DNA of 64,000 nt from Chthonomonas calidirosea T49 (GCF_000427095.1 NC_021487.1:3023241-3087240); one strand, 5' to 3'; shown: positions 7,863-17,099, numbered from the stretch's first letter. Numbers and translations: made by a program. The notes: generated by a model from the sequence alone, not told the origin.

Positions 7863-9569
7863 ATGAGTCATTCGAAGACGGCGGTGAAAGAAGGAAGTAC
7901 AAGTTCCTGTAGAGTAACCGTGCAAAGCAGTATAGGGTCTCGATGTAACGTTCGTCGTCTTGTTGGGCTCCTCTCTTTAGCGGTGCTCATCGGCTTCGGC
8001 GCTCTCTGCCTACGCGCTTGGCACCAAACCTGGCTTTCCGAAGCTTACTTGCCCGCTCTTCAACAAGCAGCACGCGAAAGACCTTACGACGCATCCCTGA
8101 TGGCTTTACTAGGTGCCCGACTTGCCCAAGCACGACGTTATAACGAGGCAGCGCGTAGTTTAGAACGCGCCGTCGCCCTCGGCGAGGACAATCCCGAGCT
8201 GTGGCTTACCTGGGCGGCTACGGAGGCAGTGCGCGATGAACGCAATTTTGCGTGGGCTATCCTTATGGCGGGGATGCAACATCCTCAAGACGCACCACTG
8301 CTGCAGGCTGCTCTACAAAGATGCCATGCGCTGCCTCCAAATACCACCCCACTTGCCCTAGCCACAGCCATCTCTCCCTTAGGTCCGCAAAGCCTTGTGG
8401 CGCACTATGCAAGGGGAAGTTTTCTGAACTTTCTAGCGGACTGGTATGGGCATCTGTTTCCGGAACGCAGCGGCTATGCGACGCGAAAAGCATGGGCGTT
8501 GAAACGGCCTGGCGATCCGACAGTCCAGCGTCTATGGGGAGAGGCCTTGTTAAGAGATGGGCGTTATGCGGAGGCGGTATTGGTGCTTCAGAGAGCCTAT
8601 CGGTTGGCCCCAAAATCGTTGCGTATCCACCGCGACCTCGCCGATGCTCTGTATCATGAGGGCGATGTCGGAAAAGCCGGCCTAGAATATGAGGCCTGTT
8701 TAAAGGAACACCCAAACGATCTAGCTTCACTATTGGGGTTAGGCCGGGTGGCCTTAGATAAGCACATTCTGCAAATGGCCATAGATGTTTTTCGAAGAGC
8801 CACTACCCTGGCCCCTCATAATCCGGATGCCTGGATCGGGCTTGGGAGAGCCTATTTCAATCAGCAGCTCGATTTAGGCCGTTCCCTTCAAGCGTACCAA
8901 CAAGCGGTAAGGCTCGCTCCTGATCGTACTGACTTCTACCCTTACTATGCCGACACGCTTCGGGCAACCTACCACTATCGTGAGGCCGAGCAGGTGTTAC
9001 GACGTCGCCTGCAAGAAGCACCCTATGAGGCACGCACCTACTTTCTGTTGGCGGTAACCCTTCAGGAGGTTAATGTGACCCCGGCACGCCTTCAAGAGGC
9101 CGAGGGCGATCTGAGGGTCGCTGTGGAGCTGGAGCCGCAGAATGCGGCCATGCTTTCAGCTTTAGGACGCTTGCTTCAGGAGGAAGGGAAGGCCGAGCAG
9201 GCTATCCCGTTTTTAGAAACGGCCTTGAAGCTCGACGTGCACGATGTCGCTGCCACCATCGCGCTAGCTCGTGCGTGTAGGACTGCAGGGCGTATGCGGG
9301 AGGCACAAGCGGCTGAGAAAAGCGCTGCCGATCTGACCCGCTATCTCGCACAAGTAAAATCGCTGCAAGATGCCATCCAACAACACCCTGAAGAGAGTAT
9401 TCTTTATCGCAGGCTGGCTGATCTCTATCTGAGTGGGGGTGAGCCTGATAAAGCTCAGAACTACTTGCAGGCAGCCGAACTGCTCGAACACAATCAAGCA
9501 AGAGCATTGCAAGGATTACGTGCCTTACAGAACGCCACATTTAACACCCAAACACTGAATAGACGCTAG
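7863..9569 (+). CDS. membrane-anchored TPR protein
   Basis: A 568-residue protein. After a polar N-terminus of about 40 residues comes one transmembrane segment (about 37-57), followed almost to the end by tandem tetratricopeptide repeats (TPR). Typical units include AARSLERAVALGEDNPELW, YAEAVLVLQRAYRLAPKSL and MAIDVFRRATTLAPHNPDAW. TPR arrays are protein-binding scaffolds, so this one probably displays its repeats in the periplasm. It begins 24 bases after the small lipoprotein and ends 46 bases before a CRTAC1-like FG-GAP gene. TPR/CRTAC1 neighbours recur in many bacteria. The ribosome site is weak, so translation may be coupled. Confidence 0.85.
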   Translation: MSHSKTAVKEGSTSSCRVTVQSSIGSRCNVRRLVGLLSLAVLIGFGALCLRAWHQTWLSEAYLPALQQAARERPYDASLMALLGARLAQARRYNEAARSLERAVALGEDNPELWLTWAATEAVRDERNFAWAILMAGMQHPQDAPLLQAALQRCHALPPNTTPLALATAISPLGPQSLVAHYARGSFLNFLADWYGHLFPERSGYATRKAWALKRPGDPTVQRLWGEALLRDGRYAEAVLVLQRAYRLAPKSLRIHRDLADALYHEGDVGKAGLEYEACLKEHPNDLASLLGLGRVALDKHILQMAIDVFRRATTLAPHNPDAWIGLGRAYFNQQLDLGRSLQAYQQAVRLAPDRTDFYPYYADTLRATYHYREAEQVLRRRLQEAPYEARTYFLLAVTLQEVNVTPARLQEAEGDLRVAVELEPQNAAMLSALGRLLQEEGKAEQAIPFLETALKLDVHDVAATIALARACRTAGRMREAQAAEKSAADLTRYLAQVKSLQDAIQQHPEESILYRRLADLYLSGGEPDKAQNYLQAAELLEHNQARALQGLRALQNATFNTQTLNRR

Positions 9570-9614
9570 AGCGTACTTAATTTTGAACAACATCGAGGCA
9601 ATTGAGCTATCCTG

Positions 9615-11255
9615 ATGCGACAATTCAAACTTTCGCGCCGCGAGCTTTTTCTGTGGCTGGGAAGTGCATTCGGGTTAGGGGGCTGCTCCCCGTCATCCCG
9701 CCACATGGTTTCTGTTAACCCTGTTGATCCTGAGAAGATGGCCTCTCCTTTTCAGTATGAGGAGGTAACTCAAAGCGCAGGTATCCGATATCGTTGGACT
9801 GTGCCCGGCCCGCGTCCACTCAACATTTTACAGACCATAGGCAACGGCTGCGCCTTTCTGGATTTTGATAACGACGGCAATCTCGATATTCTCCTAGTTG
9901 GGCCTCAGTTAGCCCTCTATAGAGGGGATGGAAAAGGGGGGTTCTCGGAGGTTACTCGAGATGTCGGCCTGCATAAGCTACAGGGAGATTTTCGAGGGTG
10001 TGCCGTAGGAGATTTCGACAACGATGGCTATCCCGATCTCTACCTATCGGCCTACCGGGGAGGCGTGCTCCTACATAATGAGAGCGGCAAAAGCTTCCGC
10101 GATGTCAGCGCGGATATGGGGGTTTCGCCTCAGCCCTGGGGAAGCTCTGCTGCATTTGTGCAGTTGACAAACGACGGCCGCCTCGACCTGGTAGTTGGGA
10201 ACTATGTGCGGTTCGGTCCGCATGTCAACCCACAACTGTGCAACTTCAACGGTGTTATGGGAGCTTGCGGCCCCCGCTACTATCGCCCCGAATATCCTGT
10301 CTTCTTCAAAAATGAAGGGAACCGCTTTCGTAATATCACCCCGCCGGTGGGTGTTACTTCTGGGAAGGCGCTCGGTATTGCATGTGCGGACTACGATAGA
10401 TCGGGACATCAAAGCATTGCGATCGCTAACGATGAAATGCCTGGAGATCTGCTGAGCTTTTCGGGGGGAGTTTTCCACAACGTGGCCTCGATTGCAGGGG
10501 TGGCTCTCGATTCCGAAGGTCATGTTCACGCTGGAATGGGTCTTGATTGGGGCGATTATGACAATGATGGGCTTCTTGATCTCGTCGTAGCCACCTTCGA
10601 GCGTGAGGTAAAGAATATCTATCATAACGAGGGCAACGGCCTGTTCGTGGATAAGTCGGCGATTCTTGGAGTTGCTCCAAACACTATGCGATATGTTGCC
10701 TTCGCTGCGAAGTGGCTCGATGCGGATAACGATGGATGGCTCGATCTTATCTTCACGAATGGCCATGTGCAAGACACGATTGCGCAAGTAGATAGAACTG
10801 CTTCCTACCGGCAACCATGCGCGGTATTTCACAACGAGCAAGGACAGCACTTCACGGAGATCACCGGCTTGGCCTGTCCCGCTTTTGAGCGCCCCATCGT
10901 GGGAAGGGGGCTTGCAGTAGGCGACTATGATAACGATGGAAAGGTAGATATCCTTATTGTAGATAGTGAAGGTTTTCCCATGCTTATGCACAATATAACC
11001 ACCAATGCGAACCATTGGCTTGGGGTTATTTTGGAGGGAACACGGAGCAATCGGGATGGTTTGGGAGCCTTGCTCACGATAGAAACGCCGAAAGGAAAGC
11101 TATTGCGCCATTGCCATACGGATGGGTCCTATCAATCGGCTTCAGATAAACGGGTACATGTTGGTTTAGGAGATACAGGTACACCGGTAAACCTGACCGT
11201 AAAATGGCCGAGTGGCCACCAGGACACTTTCACTCAAATTCCTGTAGACAGATAG
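9615..11255 (+). CDS. CRTAC1-like FG-GAP/VCBS repeat lipoprotein with ASPIC/UnbV domain
   Basis: A 546-residue exported protein. The N-terminus has a twin-Arg-like SRRELFLWLGS segment and a possible lipobox LGGC at about residues 23-26. At least six calcium-binding blade motifs of DxDxDG type follow (DFDNDGNLD, DFDNDGYPD, DYDNDGLLD, DADNDGWLD, DYDNDGKVD), indicating a beta-propeller. The C-terminal 90 residues (from NHWLGVILEG through SASDKRVHVGLG to VKWPSG) form an ASPIC/UnbV domain. This architecture is the bacterial CRTAC1 family, thought to act in adhesion or binding, with no defined reaction. It is the last gene of the prepilin-TPR cluster and converges with the ankyrin gene. Confidence 0.9.
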   Translation: MRQFKLSRRELFLWLGSAFGLGGCSPSSRHMVSVNPVDPEKMASPFQYEEVTQSAGIRYRWTVPGPRPLNILQTIGNGCAFLDFDNDGNLDILLVGPQLALYRGDGKGGFSEVTRDVGLHKLQGDFRGCAVGDFDNDGYPDLYLSAYRGGVLLHNESGKSFRDVSADMGVSPQPWGSSAAFVQLTNDGRLDLVVGNYVRFGPHVNPQLCNFNGVMGACGPRYYRPEYPVFFKNEGNRFRNITPPVGVTSGKALGIACADYDRSGHQSIAIANDEMPGDLLSFSGGVFHNVASIAGVALDSEGHVHAGMGLDWGDYDNDGLLDLVVATFEREVKNIYHNEGNGLFVDKSAILGVAPNTMRYVAFAAKWLDADNDGWLDLIFTNGHVQDTIAQVDRTASYRQPCAVFHNEQGQHFTEITGLACPAFERPIVGRGLAVGDYDNDGKVDILIVDSEGFPMLMHNITTNANHWLGVILEGTRSNRDGLGALLTIETPKGKLLRHCHTDGSYQSASDKRVHVGLGDTGTPVNLTVKWPSGHQDTFTQIPVDR

Positions 11256-11305
11256 GTGACTTTGCAAGAGGGCGGAAGGCGAATAGCCTAATCTCCAGAG
11301 AGAAA

Positions 11306-12376
11306 CTATTTGCCTCCGTGTTGAGCTAGAAAGGACACAACAGTCGTATTGCCCTGTTGGCGTGCCATCGCCAGTGGCGTTTGATTAAGGTTGTTTAAAG
11401 TGTTGATGTTGGCACCGTGTGCTAAAAGCCAGCGAACCATTGGAAGATGACCTTCATAAGCGGCGCGATGGAGTGGCGTATCCCCTTCGCCATCCCTGAC
11501 ATGTAAGGAGGCTCCGTGGCTTAGCAGTAGCTCTGCCATTGCAACATCGCCTACAGAGGCAGCATGGAGTATAGGAGTGGCCATTGCGTTATCCTGCACA
11601 TTGACGTTCGCACCTTTCTCGATAAGGAGTTGGGCAACCTCACGGTGATCGCTCTGTACGGCAACGGTGAGGGGGGTAAAGCCCTGTTTGTCTTTTGCCT
11701 CGATGTTGGCGCCGTGTGCGATCAAGAGTGCCGCCATCGTTGTGTGTCCGTGTGCAGCGGCGCGATGAAGTGGGGTGGTAGCATAGTTATCCGCCGCATT
11801 GACGTTAGCCCCATGTTCCAAAAGCGTTGCGGCGATGGCGGTATAGCCCATATCGGCGGCGAGATGAAGCGGAGTCTCACCGATGTGGTCGGCCGCGTTG
11901 GGGTTAGCTCCGGCCTTTAATAGCGCTTCAACGGCCTGTAGACCAGCAAGCGCTGCCATGTGAAGAGGTGTTCTCCCTGTTTTATCAGGCGCGTCTACCA
12001 CGGCACCAGAGGAAATAAGGAGGGGGATGAGATCGGCTGCATCGGTGGAAGCGGCCGCATGAAGCGGCGTTCTGCCTTCATAATCGGCGGCTTGCACGTT
12101 CGCACCGGCAGCAAGCAACTTTTCGGCAATAGTATTGCGTCCATCAAGGATCGCTTGCAAAAGCGGGGTACGTAGGCGAAAGTCGGGCGCGTTTAAGAGC
12201 AAGGGATTCGCGTGTATGGCACGGATAACGCCGTTGACGTTGTTAATATAGATAAGCTCCACGATGTTGGCAGGAGCTTTTCGCGGATAGAGCGTGTAGA
12301 GCAGCGCGATGACAACGAAGAGCAGAGCGGCGATCCCGAAATTCCTTGCTACCTTTTGGCGCGGCGTGAGGTTCAT
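11306..12376 (-). CDS. membrane-anchored ankyrin repeat protein
   Basis: A 356-residue protein. A transmembrane helix (about residues 13-30, FGIAALLFVVIALLYTLY) is followed by about nine ankyrin repeats from residue 45 to the end, each with the GxTPLHxAA core and GANVNAAD-type turns. Ankyrin repeats bind proteins. The helix predicts anchoring with repeats outside the cytoplasm, though orientation is uncertain. The repeats are regular and uninterrupted, so this is not a decayed gene. It converges with the CRTAC1-like gene and is divergent from the LacI regulator at 12693, across a 316-base gap. Confidence 0.92.
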   Translation of the reverse strand: MNLTPRQKVARNFGIAALLFVVIALLYTLYPRKAPANIVELIYINNVNGVIRAIHANPLLLNAPDFRLRTPLLQAILDGRNTIAEKLLAAGANVQAADYEGRTPLHAAASTDAADLIPLLISSGAVVDAPDKTGRTPLHMAALAGLQAVEALLKAGANPNAADHIGETPLHLAADMGYTAIAATLLEHGANVNAADNYATTPLHRAAAHGHTTMAALLIAHGANIEAKDKQGFTPLTVAVQSDHREVAQLLIEKGANVNVQDNAMATPILHAASVGDVAMAELLLSHGASLHVRDGEGDTPLHRAAYEGHLPMVRWLLAHGANINTLNNLNQTPLAMARQQGNTTVVSFLAQHGGK

Positions 12377-12600
12377 GTGTTCGTTTTCCGTTCTTGTTCT
12401 ATCCTATACTACCAGAAATATTTTGGCGGTGAAAAGAGGAGATGGCCTGCCGATAGGTCGGCGATGTTTTGTAGGGCTTTTGACGAGCGGAGCGTATTTC
12501 CGAAGGAAAGATGGCACCAGGGGATGGAGGAGCATGCTTGTGCCGTTTTTTCTGAGTGAGGAAATAATAATCTTTCCTCGGAGGTAGGGTAATTCTGGAG

Positions 12601-12629
12601 TTGACAATGGACAAGATATATGTTACAAT
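12601..12629 (+). promoter_or_regulatory. sigma70 promoter of lacI-type gene
   Basis: TTGACA (12601-12606), a 17-base spacer and TACAAT (12624-12629) form a near-perfect promoter pointing at the LacI-family gene. The rest of the 316-base gap between the ankyrin and LacI genes holds nothing I can support apart from the operator below. Confidence 0.8.
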
Positions 12630-12636
12630 GAGAGAT

Positions 12637-12648
12637 GAAAACGTTTTC
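12637..12648 (+). promoter_or_regulatory. LacI-family operator (palindrome)
   Basis: GAAAACGTTTTC is a perfect 12-base palindrome with the central CG typical of LacI/GalR operators. It starts 8 bases after the -10 box, on or just after the transcription start, where bound repressor would block initiation. It implies autoregulation by the LacI protein at 12693 and control of the prepilin behind it. Confidence 0.75.
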
Positions 12649-12692
12649 GGAAAGAAATTTCAAGCAAAGAGATGCTTCACGGAGTGCTATAG

Positions 12693-13730
12693 TTGCCTGT
12701 ATCTATTCGCGAAGTGGCCGCAGCTGCTGGGGTCTCTATAAGTACCGTCTCTAAAGTGTTGAATGGGGGCGGCTATACCGATATTGCTCCCGCTACACAA
12801 GAGCGTGTGCGTCAGGTTGCTCAGGAACTGGGCTACCATCCTCGGGCTGTGGCGAGAGGACTGGTAGGCAAACGCATGAACTCGATCGGCATTGTCATTT
12901 GCCATAATCTTCCCTCCGTTACCTCCGACCCGTATGTCGGCCCCGTGCTAGACGGCATCCTCGATAGGAATAAGCACTATCATCAAAAAACCGTGATCTT
13001 TGCCGAGGATACTTGGAACGACGCCTTCTCCAAAATTCCCCTCTACTGCGATGGATCGTGCGATGGCCTCATCGTGTTTATTCCCCTCGTTGAAAGCCCC
13101 TTTCTTGAAAGACTCCAAAAGCAGGAGATCCCGTTCTTGCTGGTGGGAGATAGTCGAGAACAGGAGCACATCTCTACAGTGGATATAGACAATATTGCTG
13201 TCGCTCGTTTGGCGGTAGCACACCTTTTGCAGCTAGGGCATCGTCGTATCGCCATGTTCTGCGGCAATTCGGCCTTTCTCAGCAGTGCCCAACGTGCCGA
13301 AGGCTATCGGCAAGAGTTAGCAGCTTGGGGCGTTCCCTATGACCCCTCACTTGTATGGAAAGGTCAATATTGGGAGTGGGCTGGTGCCGAAAATGCGGAG
13401 AAGCTGCTGCAAATGCCTCCCTCCTGTCGGCCAACCGCCATCTTCTGTCAAGACGACCGCCTTGCCGCCGGCGCTTACGACCGTCTTCGTGCGGCCGGGC
13501 TGCAGATCCCACGCGATATCTCCATCATCGGTCTAAGCGACTATGCGGAGGCCCAGGAACGTGGGATCACCACCGTGCGGTTCCCGTTGCGGCAAATCGG
13601 CGCTGAAGCCGTAAACCTTCTCCTTGCACTTATCCAACAGCAGCTGCCTCGTGGCACTGCAAAACGACTCTCTGGCGAACTGGTGGTACGCAACTCAACC
13701 GCACCGCCTTTGCATAAAAACAACGAATAA
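12693..13730 (+). CDS. LacI family transcriptional regulator
   Basis: A 345-residue regulator. The N-terminal helix-turn-helix and hinge helix (SIREVAAAAGVSISTVSKVL, then YHPRAVARGL) bind DNA. Residues 62-340 form a periplasmic-binding-protein-like sugar sensor (GIVICHN, DNIAVARLAVAHLLQLGHRRIAMF, IIGLSDYAEA). The TTG start has GGAG about 8 bases upstream. A consensus promoter and a palindromic operator lie just before it. The next gene, 18 bases later, is a prepilin rather than a sugar-use gene, which is unusual for this family. The effector is unknown. Confidence 0.93.
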   Translation: MPVSIREVAAAAGVSISTVSKVLNGGGYTDIAPATQERVRQVAQELGYHPRAVARGLVGKRMNSIGIVICHNLPSVTSDPYVGPVLDGILDRNKHYHQKTVIFAEDTWNDAFSKIPLYCDGSCDGLIVFIPLVESPFLERLQKQEIPFLLVGDSREQEHISTVDIDNIAVARLAVAHLLQLGHRRIAMFCGNSAFLSSAQRAEGYRQELAAWGVPYDPSLVWKGQYWEWAGAENAEKLLQMPPSCRPTAIFCQDDRLAAGAYDRLRAAGLQIPRDISIIGLSDYAEAQERGITTVRFPLRQIGAEAVNLLLALIQQQLPRGTAKRLSGELVVRNSTAPPLHKNNE

Positions 13731-13748
13731 ACGTTTGGGAGAACAGCT

Positions 13749-14606
13749 ATGAAAAAGCAAGCATTTACACTCATTGAATTGCTCGTAGTAATCGCAATAA
13801 TTGCGATACTTGCGGCTATTCTGTTCCCTGTCTTTGCCCAAGCGCGCGCTAAGGCACGACAGATCGCCTGCATCTCCAATGAGAAGCAGATCGGGCTGGC
13901 CATGATGATGTACTTCCAAGACTACGATGAGCGCGCTCCGCTCGTTCGTGTTGTGGATAACAACCACCCGATCTTCACGCCCAAAGAACTGATCTGGAAA
14001 GACCTCATCTACCCTTACATCAAAAATGGTGGTCGTAACTATAACAATGGCCAAACCTACAACACCTCCGGCGATGGCGGCGCTTTCCAATGCCCAGATA
14101 ACACCACCGCCTGGGCCTCCTCAAAAGCTTGGGGCTTAGGCCCTGGCCAACCGGGTGACGAAACCACGCGCTATCCGCGCTCCTATGCCGTTAACGACGA
14201 TGCAGGCGTTAACGAAACCGGCCCGAACGTGCAGTTCTGGCCCGCAAGCTACAACAGCGCGTCTGGCGCTATCGCGCTGTTACAGCAGCCCGCAAGTACC
14301 ATCATGATCGGAGAGACACGCATTATCTTTCCGGATATTCATGCGGAATATACGGCCTATGAGGTGCGCTCCGATGGGACGCCTTGGGGTGGTCAACCTT
14401 GGTCGGTTATTAAAGGCCACATGGGTGGAATGGTGGACTTCATCTTCTTCGACGGCCATGTCAAGGCCGTTCAGGCCCTTCAAGCGCTGCGTAACGACTA
14501 TTGGGACTGCTACGGGCCAAACGGCTACGGCACAGGGACGAAGTGGCCTGGGCAAGCCGCGGTGCTGCAGGCTGCTAGCCAAGTGCCAGAATGGAGCGGT
14601 CACTAG
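13749..14606 (+). CDS. type IV-pilin-like DUF1559 protein (second copy)
   Basis: A 285-residue prepilin-like protein, paralogous to the one at 6631. MKKQA precedes [16 protein letters not shown], so the residue before the cleavage point is Ala instead of the usual Gly, which prepilin peptidases often tolerate. [24 protein letters not shown] follows in two adjoining motifs, and the C-terminal [15 protein letters not shown] is the His...Asp-Gly signature. It starts 18 bases after the LacI gene and ends 4 bases before a small lipoprotein gene, so all three probably form one transcript under LacI control. Confidence 0.92.
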   Translation: MKKQAFTLIELLVVIAIIAILAAILFPVFAQARAKARQIACISNEKQIGLAMMMYFQDYDERAPLVRVVDNNHPIFTPKELIWKDLIYPYIKNGGRNYNNGQTYNTSGDGGAFQCPDNTTAWASSKAWGLGPGQPGDETTRYPRSYAVNDDAGVNETGPNVQFWPASYNSASGAIALLQQPASTIMIGETRIIFPDIHAEYTAYEVRSDGTPWGGQPWSVIKGHMGGMVDFIFFDGHVKAVQALQALRNDYWDCYGPNGYGTGTKWPGQAAVLQAASQVPEWSGH

Positions 14607-14610
14607 AGCG

Positions 14611-14832
14611 ATGGCAGCGTTAGGAAAACGAAGGGAGCGTAGTGTTTTGCTCGTGGTGCTAGCTGGGCTAGCTCTTACCGGATGCCATTCGACCCCGCCG
14701 CAGCAACCACCAGGCTCACCCACAGCTATCAATTCAAACGGTATCCCTAATGCCGCTCAGGGCAGTGGAAAGATGCCTGCAGTGCTGCAAAGAGACCTGC
14801 AAGGAGGCCAGCGCGCGCCCTCTAGCCCCTAA
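14611..14832 (+). CDS. small lipoprotein paired with second prepilin
   Basis: A 73-residue protein. A basic N-terminus (MAALGKRRERS) leads into a hydrophobic stretch and the lipobox LTGC, after which the mature chain is Pro/Gln/Ser-rich. The segment AVLQRDLQGGQRAPSS recalls QVEQQLQQKGQAPPPS of the lipoprotein at 7591. It begins 4 bases after the prepilin stop and is followed by a strong terminator. A longer open frame begins upstream at 14341 but overlaps the pilin, so I start at ATG 14611, where the signal peptide begins. Confidence 0.7.
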   Translation: MAALGKRRERSVLLVVLAGLALTGCHSTPPQQPPGSPTAINSNGIPNAAQGSGKMPAVLQRDLQGGQRAPSSP

Positions 14833-14892
14833 ATGAGCGCCGACTTACCTGCGCTACTGGCAGGTCGGCACATCTTAATAACATGGGTTCAG

Positions 14893-14919
14893 GGAGCCTC
14901 GGTAGAGGCTCCTTTTCTT
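14893..14919 (+). terminator. rho-independent terminator
   Basis: GGAGCCTC (14893-14900), a GGTA tetraloop and GAGGCTCC (14905-14912) form a perfect 8-bp stem followed by TTTTCTT. It closes the lacI-prepilin-lipoprotein unit. An imperfect hairpin (GCCGA...CCTGC / GCAGGTCGGC) lies just upstream. Confidence 0.88.
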
Positions 14920-14969
14920 ATCTGGCCTAGAAAGCCGTTCCTTAGGGTAGAATGAAAGTCTGACTTTCA

Positions 14970-16343
14970 ATGCGAGAGAGAAGGATGCTGTTAGGAACTC
15001 AGCGCATCAATGCGCAAGGACATTTAGAGATCGGTGGATGTGACACCGTACAACTGGCAAAGGAGTTCGGGACGCCACTTTATGTGATAGATGAGACGGC
15101 GTTGCGAGCAAACTGTCGCGCCTATCGGGCGGCTTTCGAGAGCCGCTACCCTAAAAATGAGATCTATTTTGCTAGCAAAGCCTTACTAACCCTGGCCATC
15201 GCCGCCCTCATAGACCAGGAGGGCCTTGGAATGGATGTGGCCTCTTTCGGGGAGCTTTATACCGCGCTGCAGGCCGGCTTTCCCGCCGAGCGCATCTCTC
15301 TCCATGGTAACAACAAGTCAAAAGAGGAGCTGGAAACCGCCTTGGAAGCCAAGGTAGGGCTCATCATTTTGGATAACTTCTATGAGCTTGAACTTCTCTC
15401 CCAACTCCTTGAAATGCATAAGACCGAAGCTGCCGTGCTGGTGCGGGCCACTCCAGGAGTCGATCCAAAAACACATCGCCTTATTCGCACCGGCCAGGCA
15501 GATACGAAGTTCGGCTTTAACATCTCCGATGGCTCTGCTCTCGAAGCCGTGCGACGGGTGCTACGCACGCCTAAATTACGCTTCCGAGGCCTTCATTGCC
15601 ATGTCGGCTCGCAACTGCTCGATGTCGAAACCCATGTAGAGGCCGTACAGATCATGGTGCAAACCATGCAGAGCGTGGTTCGCGAGACCGGTGCGGAGGT
15701 GGAAATCCTCAACATCGGTGGAGGACTTGGGGTCCGTTATCTAGAAGAACAGCGCCCACCAACCTATGATGAGTTCGCCGAGGCCGTTGTCTCTACGCTA
15801 AAATCCGCTCTTGATGCCGCCGATCTGCCGTACCCCATTCTTCAACAAGAGCCAGGGCGTTCTCTCGTTGGCGAGGCCGGCATCACGCTCTATACCGTAG
15901 GCGCTATGAAAACCGTACCGATTTCAGAACCTCCAGGCACACGCACCTATGTGTCTGTTGATGGTGGACTTTCAGACAATCCGCGCCCGCAAATGTACGA
16001 CGCGCTCTATGAGTGTCTGTTGGCCAACCGAGCCGATGAGCCGGCGGAGGCGGTTGTTACCATTGCCGGCAAGCACTGCGAGACCGATACGCTGATTCCC
16101 TCCACCAAACTGCCGCAGCCGCGCCCAGGAGATATCCTTGCGGTGCAGACCACCGGCGCCTATAATTTCGTAATGGCAAGTAACTATAACCGTTTCCTGC
16201 GCCCGGCGATGGTGTTGGTGCATGAAGGTAACGCAGAGCTGATCGTGGAGCGCCAGCGCCTCGAAGACCTCCTTCGGCATGAGCGGATACCAGAGCGATT
16301 GTGCCGACATCGGCCGGTATTTGCGCAAAAGTTAGCGGAGTGA
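14970..16343 (+). CDS. lysA: diaminopimelate decarboxylase
   Basis: A 457-residue fold-type III PLP enzyme converting meso-diaminopimelate to L-lysine and CO2, the last step of lysine synthesis. YFASKALLT carries the PLP lysine (Lys70). HGNNKS, HCHVGSQ, NIGGGLGVRY and QEPGRSLVGEAG are the expected barrel motifs, and the C-terminal CETDTLI contributes the active-site Cys from the dimer partner. Length is slightly above the usual 420 because of extra C-terminal residues. The start is uncertain between ATG 14970 and ATG 14985, and neither has a good ribosome site. It is followed 15 bases later by an M50 peptidase gene. Confidence 0.95.
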   Translation: MRERRMLLGTQRINAQGHLEIGGCDTVQLAKEFGTPLYVIDETALRANCRAYRAAFESRYPKNEIYFASKALLTLAIAALIDQEGLGMDVASFGELYTALQAGFPAERISLHGNNKSKEELETALEAKVGLIILDNFYELELLSQLLEMHKTEAAVLVRATPGVDPKTHRLIRTGQADTKFGFNISDGSALEAVRRVLRTPKLRFRGLHCHVGSQLLDVETHVEAVQIMVQTMQSVVRETGAEVEILNIGGGLGVRYLEEQRPPTYDEFAEAVVSTLKSALDAADLPYPILQQEPGRSLVGEAGITLYTVGAMKTVPISEPPGTRTYVSVDGGLSDNPRPQMYDALYECLLANRADEPAEAVVTIAGKHCETDTLIPSTKLPQPRPGDILAVQTTGAYNFVMASNYNRFLRPAMVLVHEGNAELIVERQRLEDLLRHERIPERLCRHRPVFAQKLAE

Positions 16344-16358
16344 AGTTAGGACAAAACG

Positions 16359-17018
16359 ATGCTGGCCGAGTGGCTTCTTTTTCAAAACCCCAAACAGTTC
16401 TTCATCGAGCTAGTGGTGATTCTTCTCAGCATCACGCTGCATGAGTTCGGGCATGCGCTGGCCGCAGACCGTTTGGGAGATGATACACCACGACGCCAAG
16501 GCCGTCTCTCGCTACGCCCCGATAAACATTTCGACCCTCTCGGCCTGCTGATGATCTTTATTGTGCTGAATGCGGGCATTGGGTTAGGATGGGGAAAACC
16601 GGTTCAAGTGGATTCGAGAAACTTTCGTAACCCACGGCGAGATATGCTGATTGTGGCGATCTGCGGGCCGTTGATGAACCTGCTCTTAGGTGTGGTTGGA
16701 GGCCTCGGTCTGCGCTTTGCCCTTGCTTCACGAGCTGAAGATTGGCTTACAACCGGCGGTGGGCGTTTTCTATTGACCCTTGTGCTGGTCAACTTTAGCC
16801 TCCTGTTTTTCAACCTCATTCCGCTGCCGCCGTTGGATGGGTCCAAAATCTTGGGGGCGCTTCTGCCACCTCAACTTGCTTGGCGCTATACCTCAGCCAT
16901 GAGCCGCTACGGTATGATGATTCTGCTGCTCATCGCTTTTATGGCGCCGCAGGTTATCTTTTGGATCGTTGGCCCGCCAACACAGTGGCTGGTGAAAGTC
17001 GTGGTCGGCCTGAGCTAG
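16359..17018 (+). CDS. site-2 protease family (M50) membrane metallopeptidase
   Basis: A 219-residue polytopic membrane protein of the compact M50 type. The zinc motif HEFGH (His28, Glu29, His32) lies in the first transmembrane region. The second motif NLIPLPPLDGSKIL supplies the third zinc ligand (Asp). About five to six hydrophobic segments are visible. These intramembrane proteases cut transmembrane substrates, and this short class lacks a PDZ domain. It lies between lysA and trpS, a common housekeeping neighbourhood, and its substrate is unknown. Confidence 0.92.
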   Translation: MLAEWLLFQNPKQFFIELVVILLSITLHEFGHALAADRLGDDTPRRQGRLSLRPDKHFDPLGLLMIFIVLNAGIGLGWGKPVQVDSRNFRNPRRDMLIVAICGPLMNLLLGVVGGLGLRFALASRAEDWLTTGGGRFLLTLVLVNFSLLFFNLIPLPPLDGSKILGALLPPQLAWRYTSAMSRYGMMILLLIAFMAPQVIFWIVGPPTQWLVKVVVGLS

Positions 17019-17099
17019 GCGCACCTCAAGCAGGGGTGCAAGCGTAAAAATTGTAATGAAAGGTTTATTCCAACATCGTTAAGAAGGAGATCGGTTCGC

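Noticed and set aside
10071-11015. 314-codon minus-strand frame inside the CRTAC1-like gene
   Set aside because: The plus strand carries regular calcium-binding DxDxDG repeats; the antisense frame has no domain and arises from repeat codon bias.
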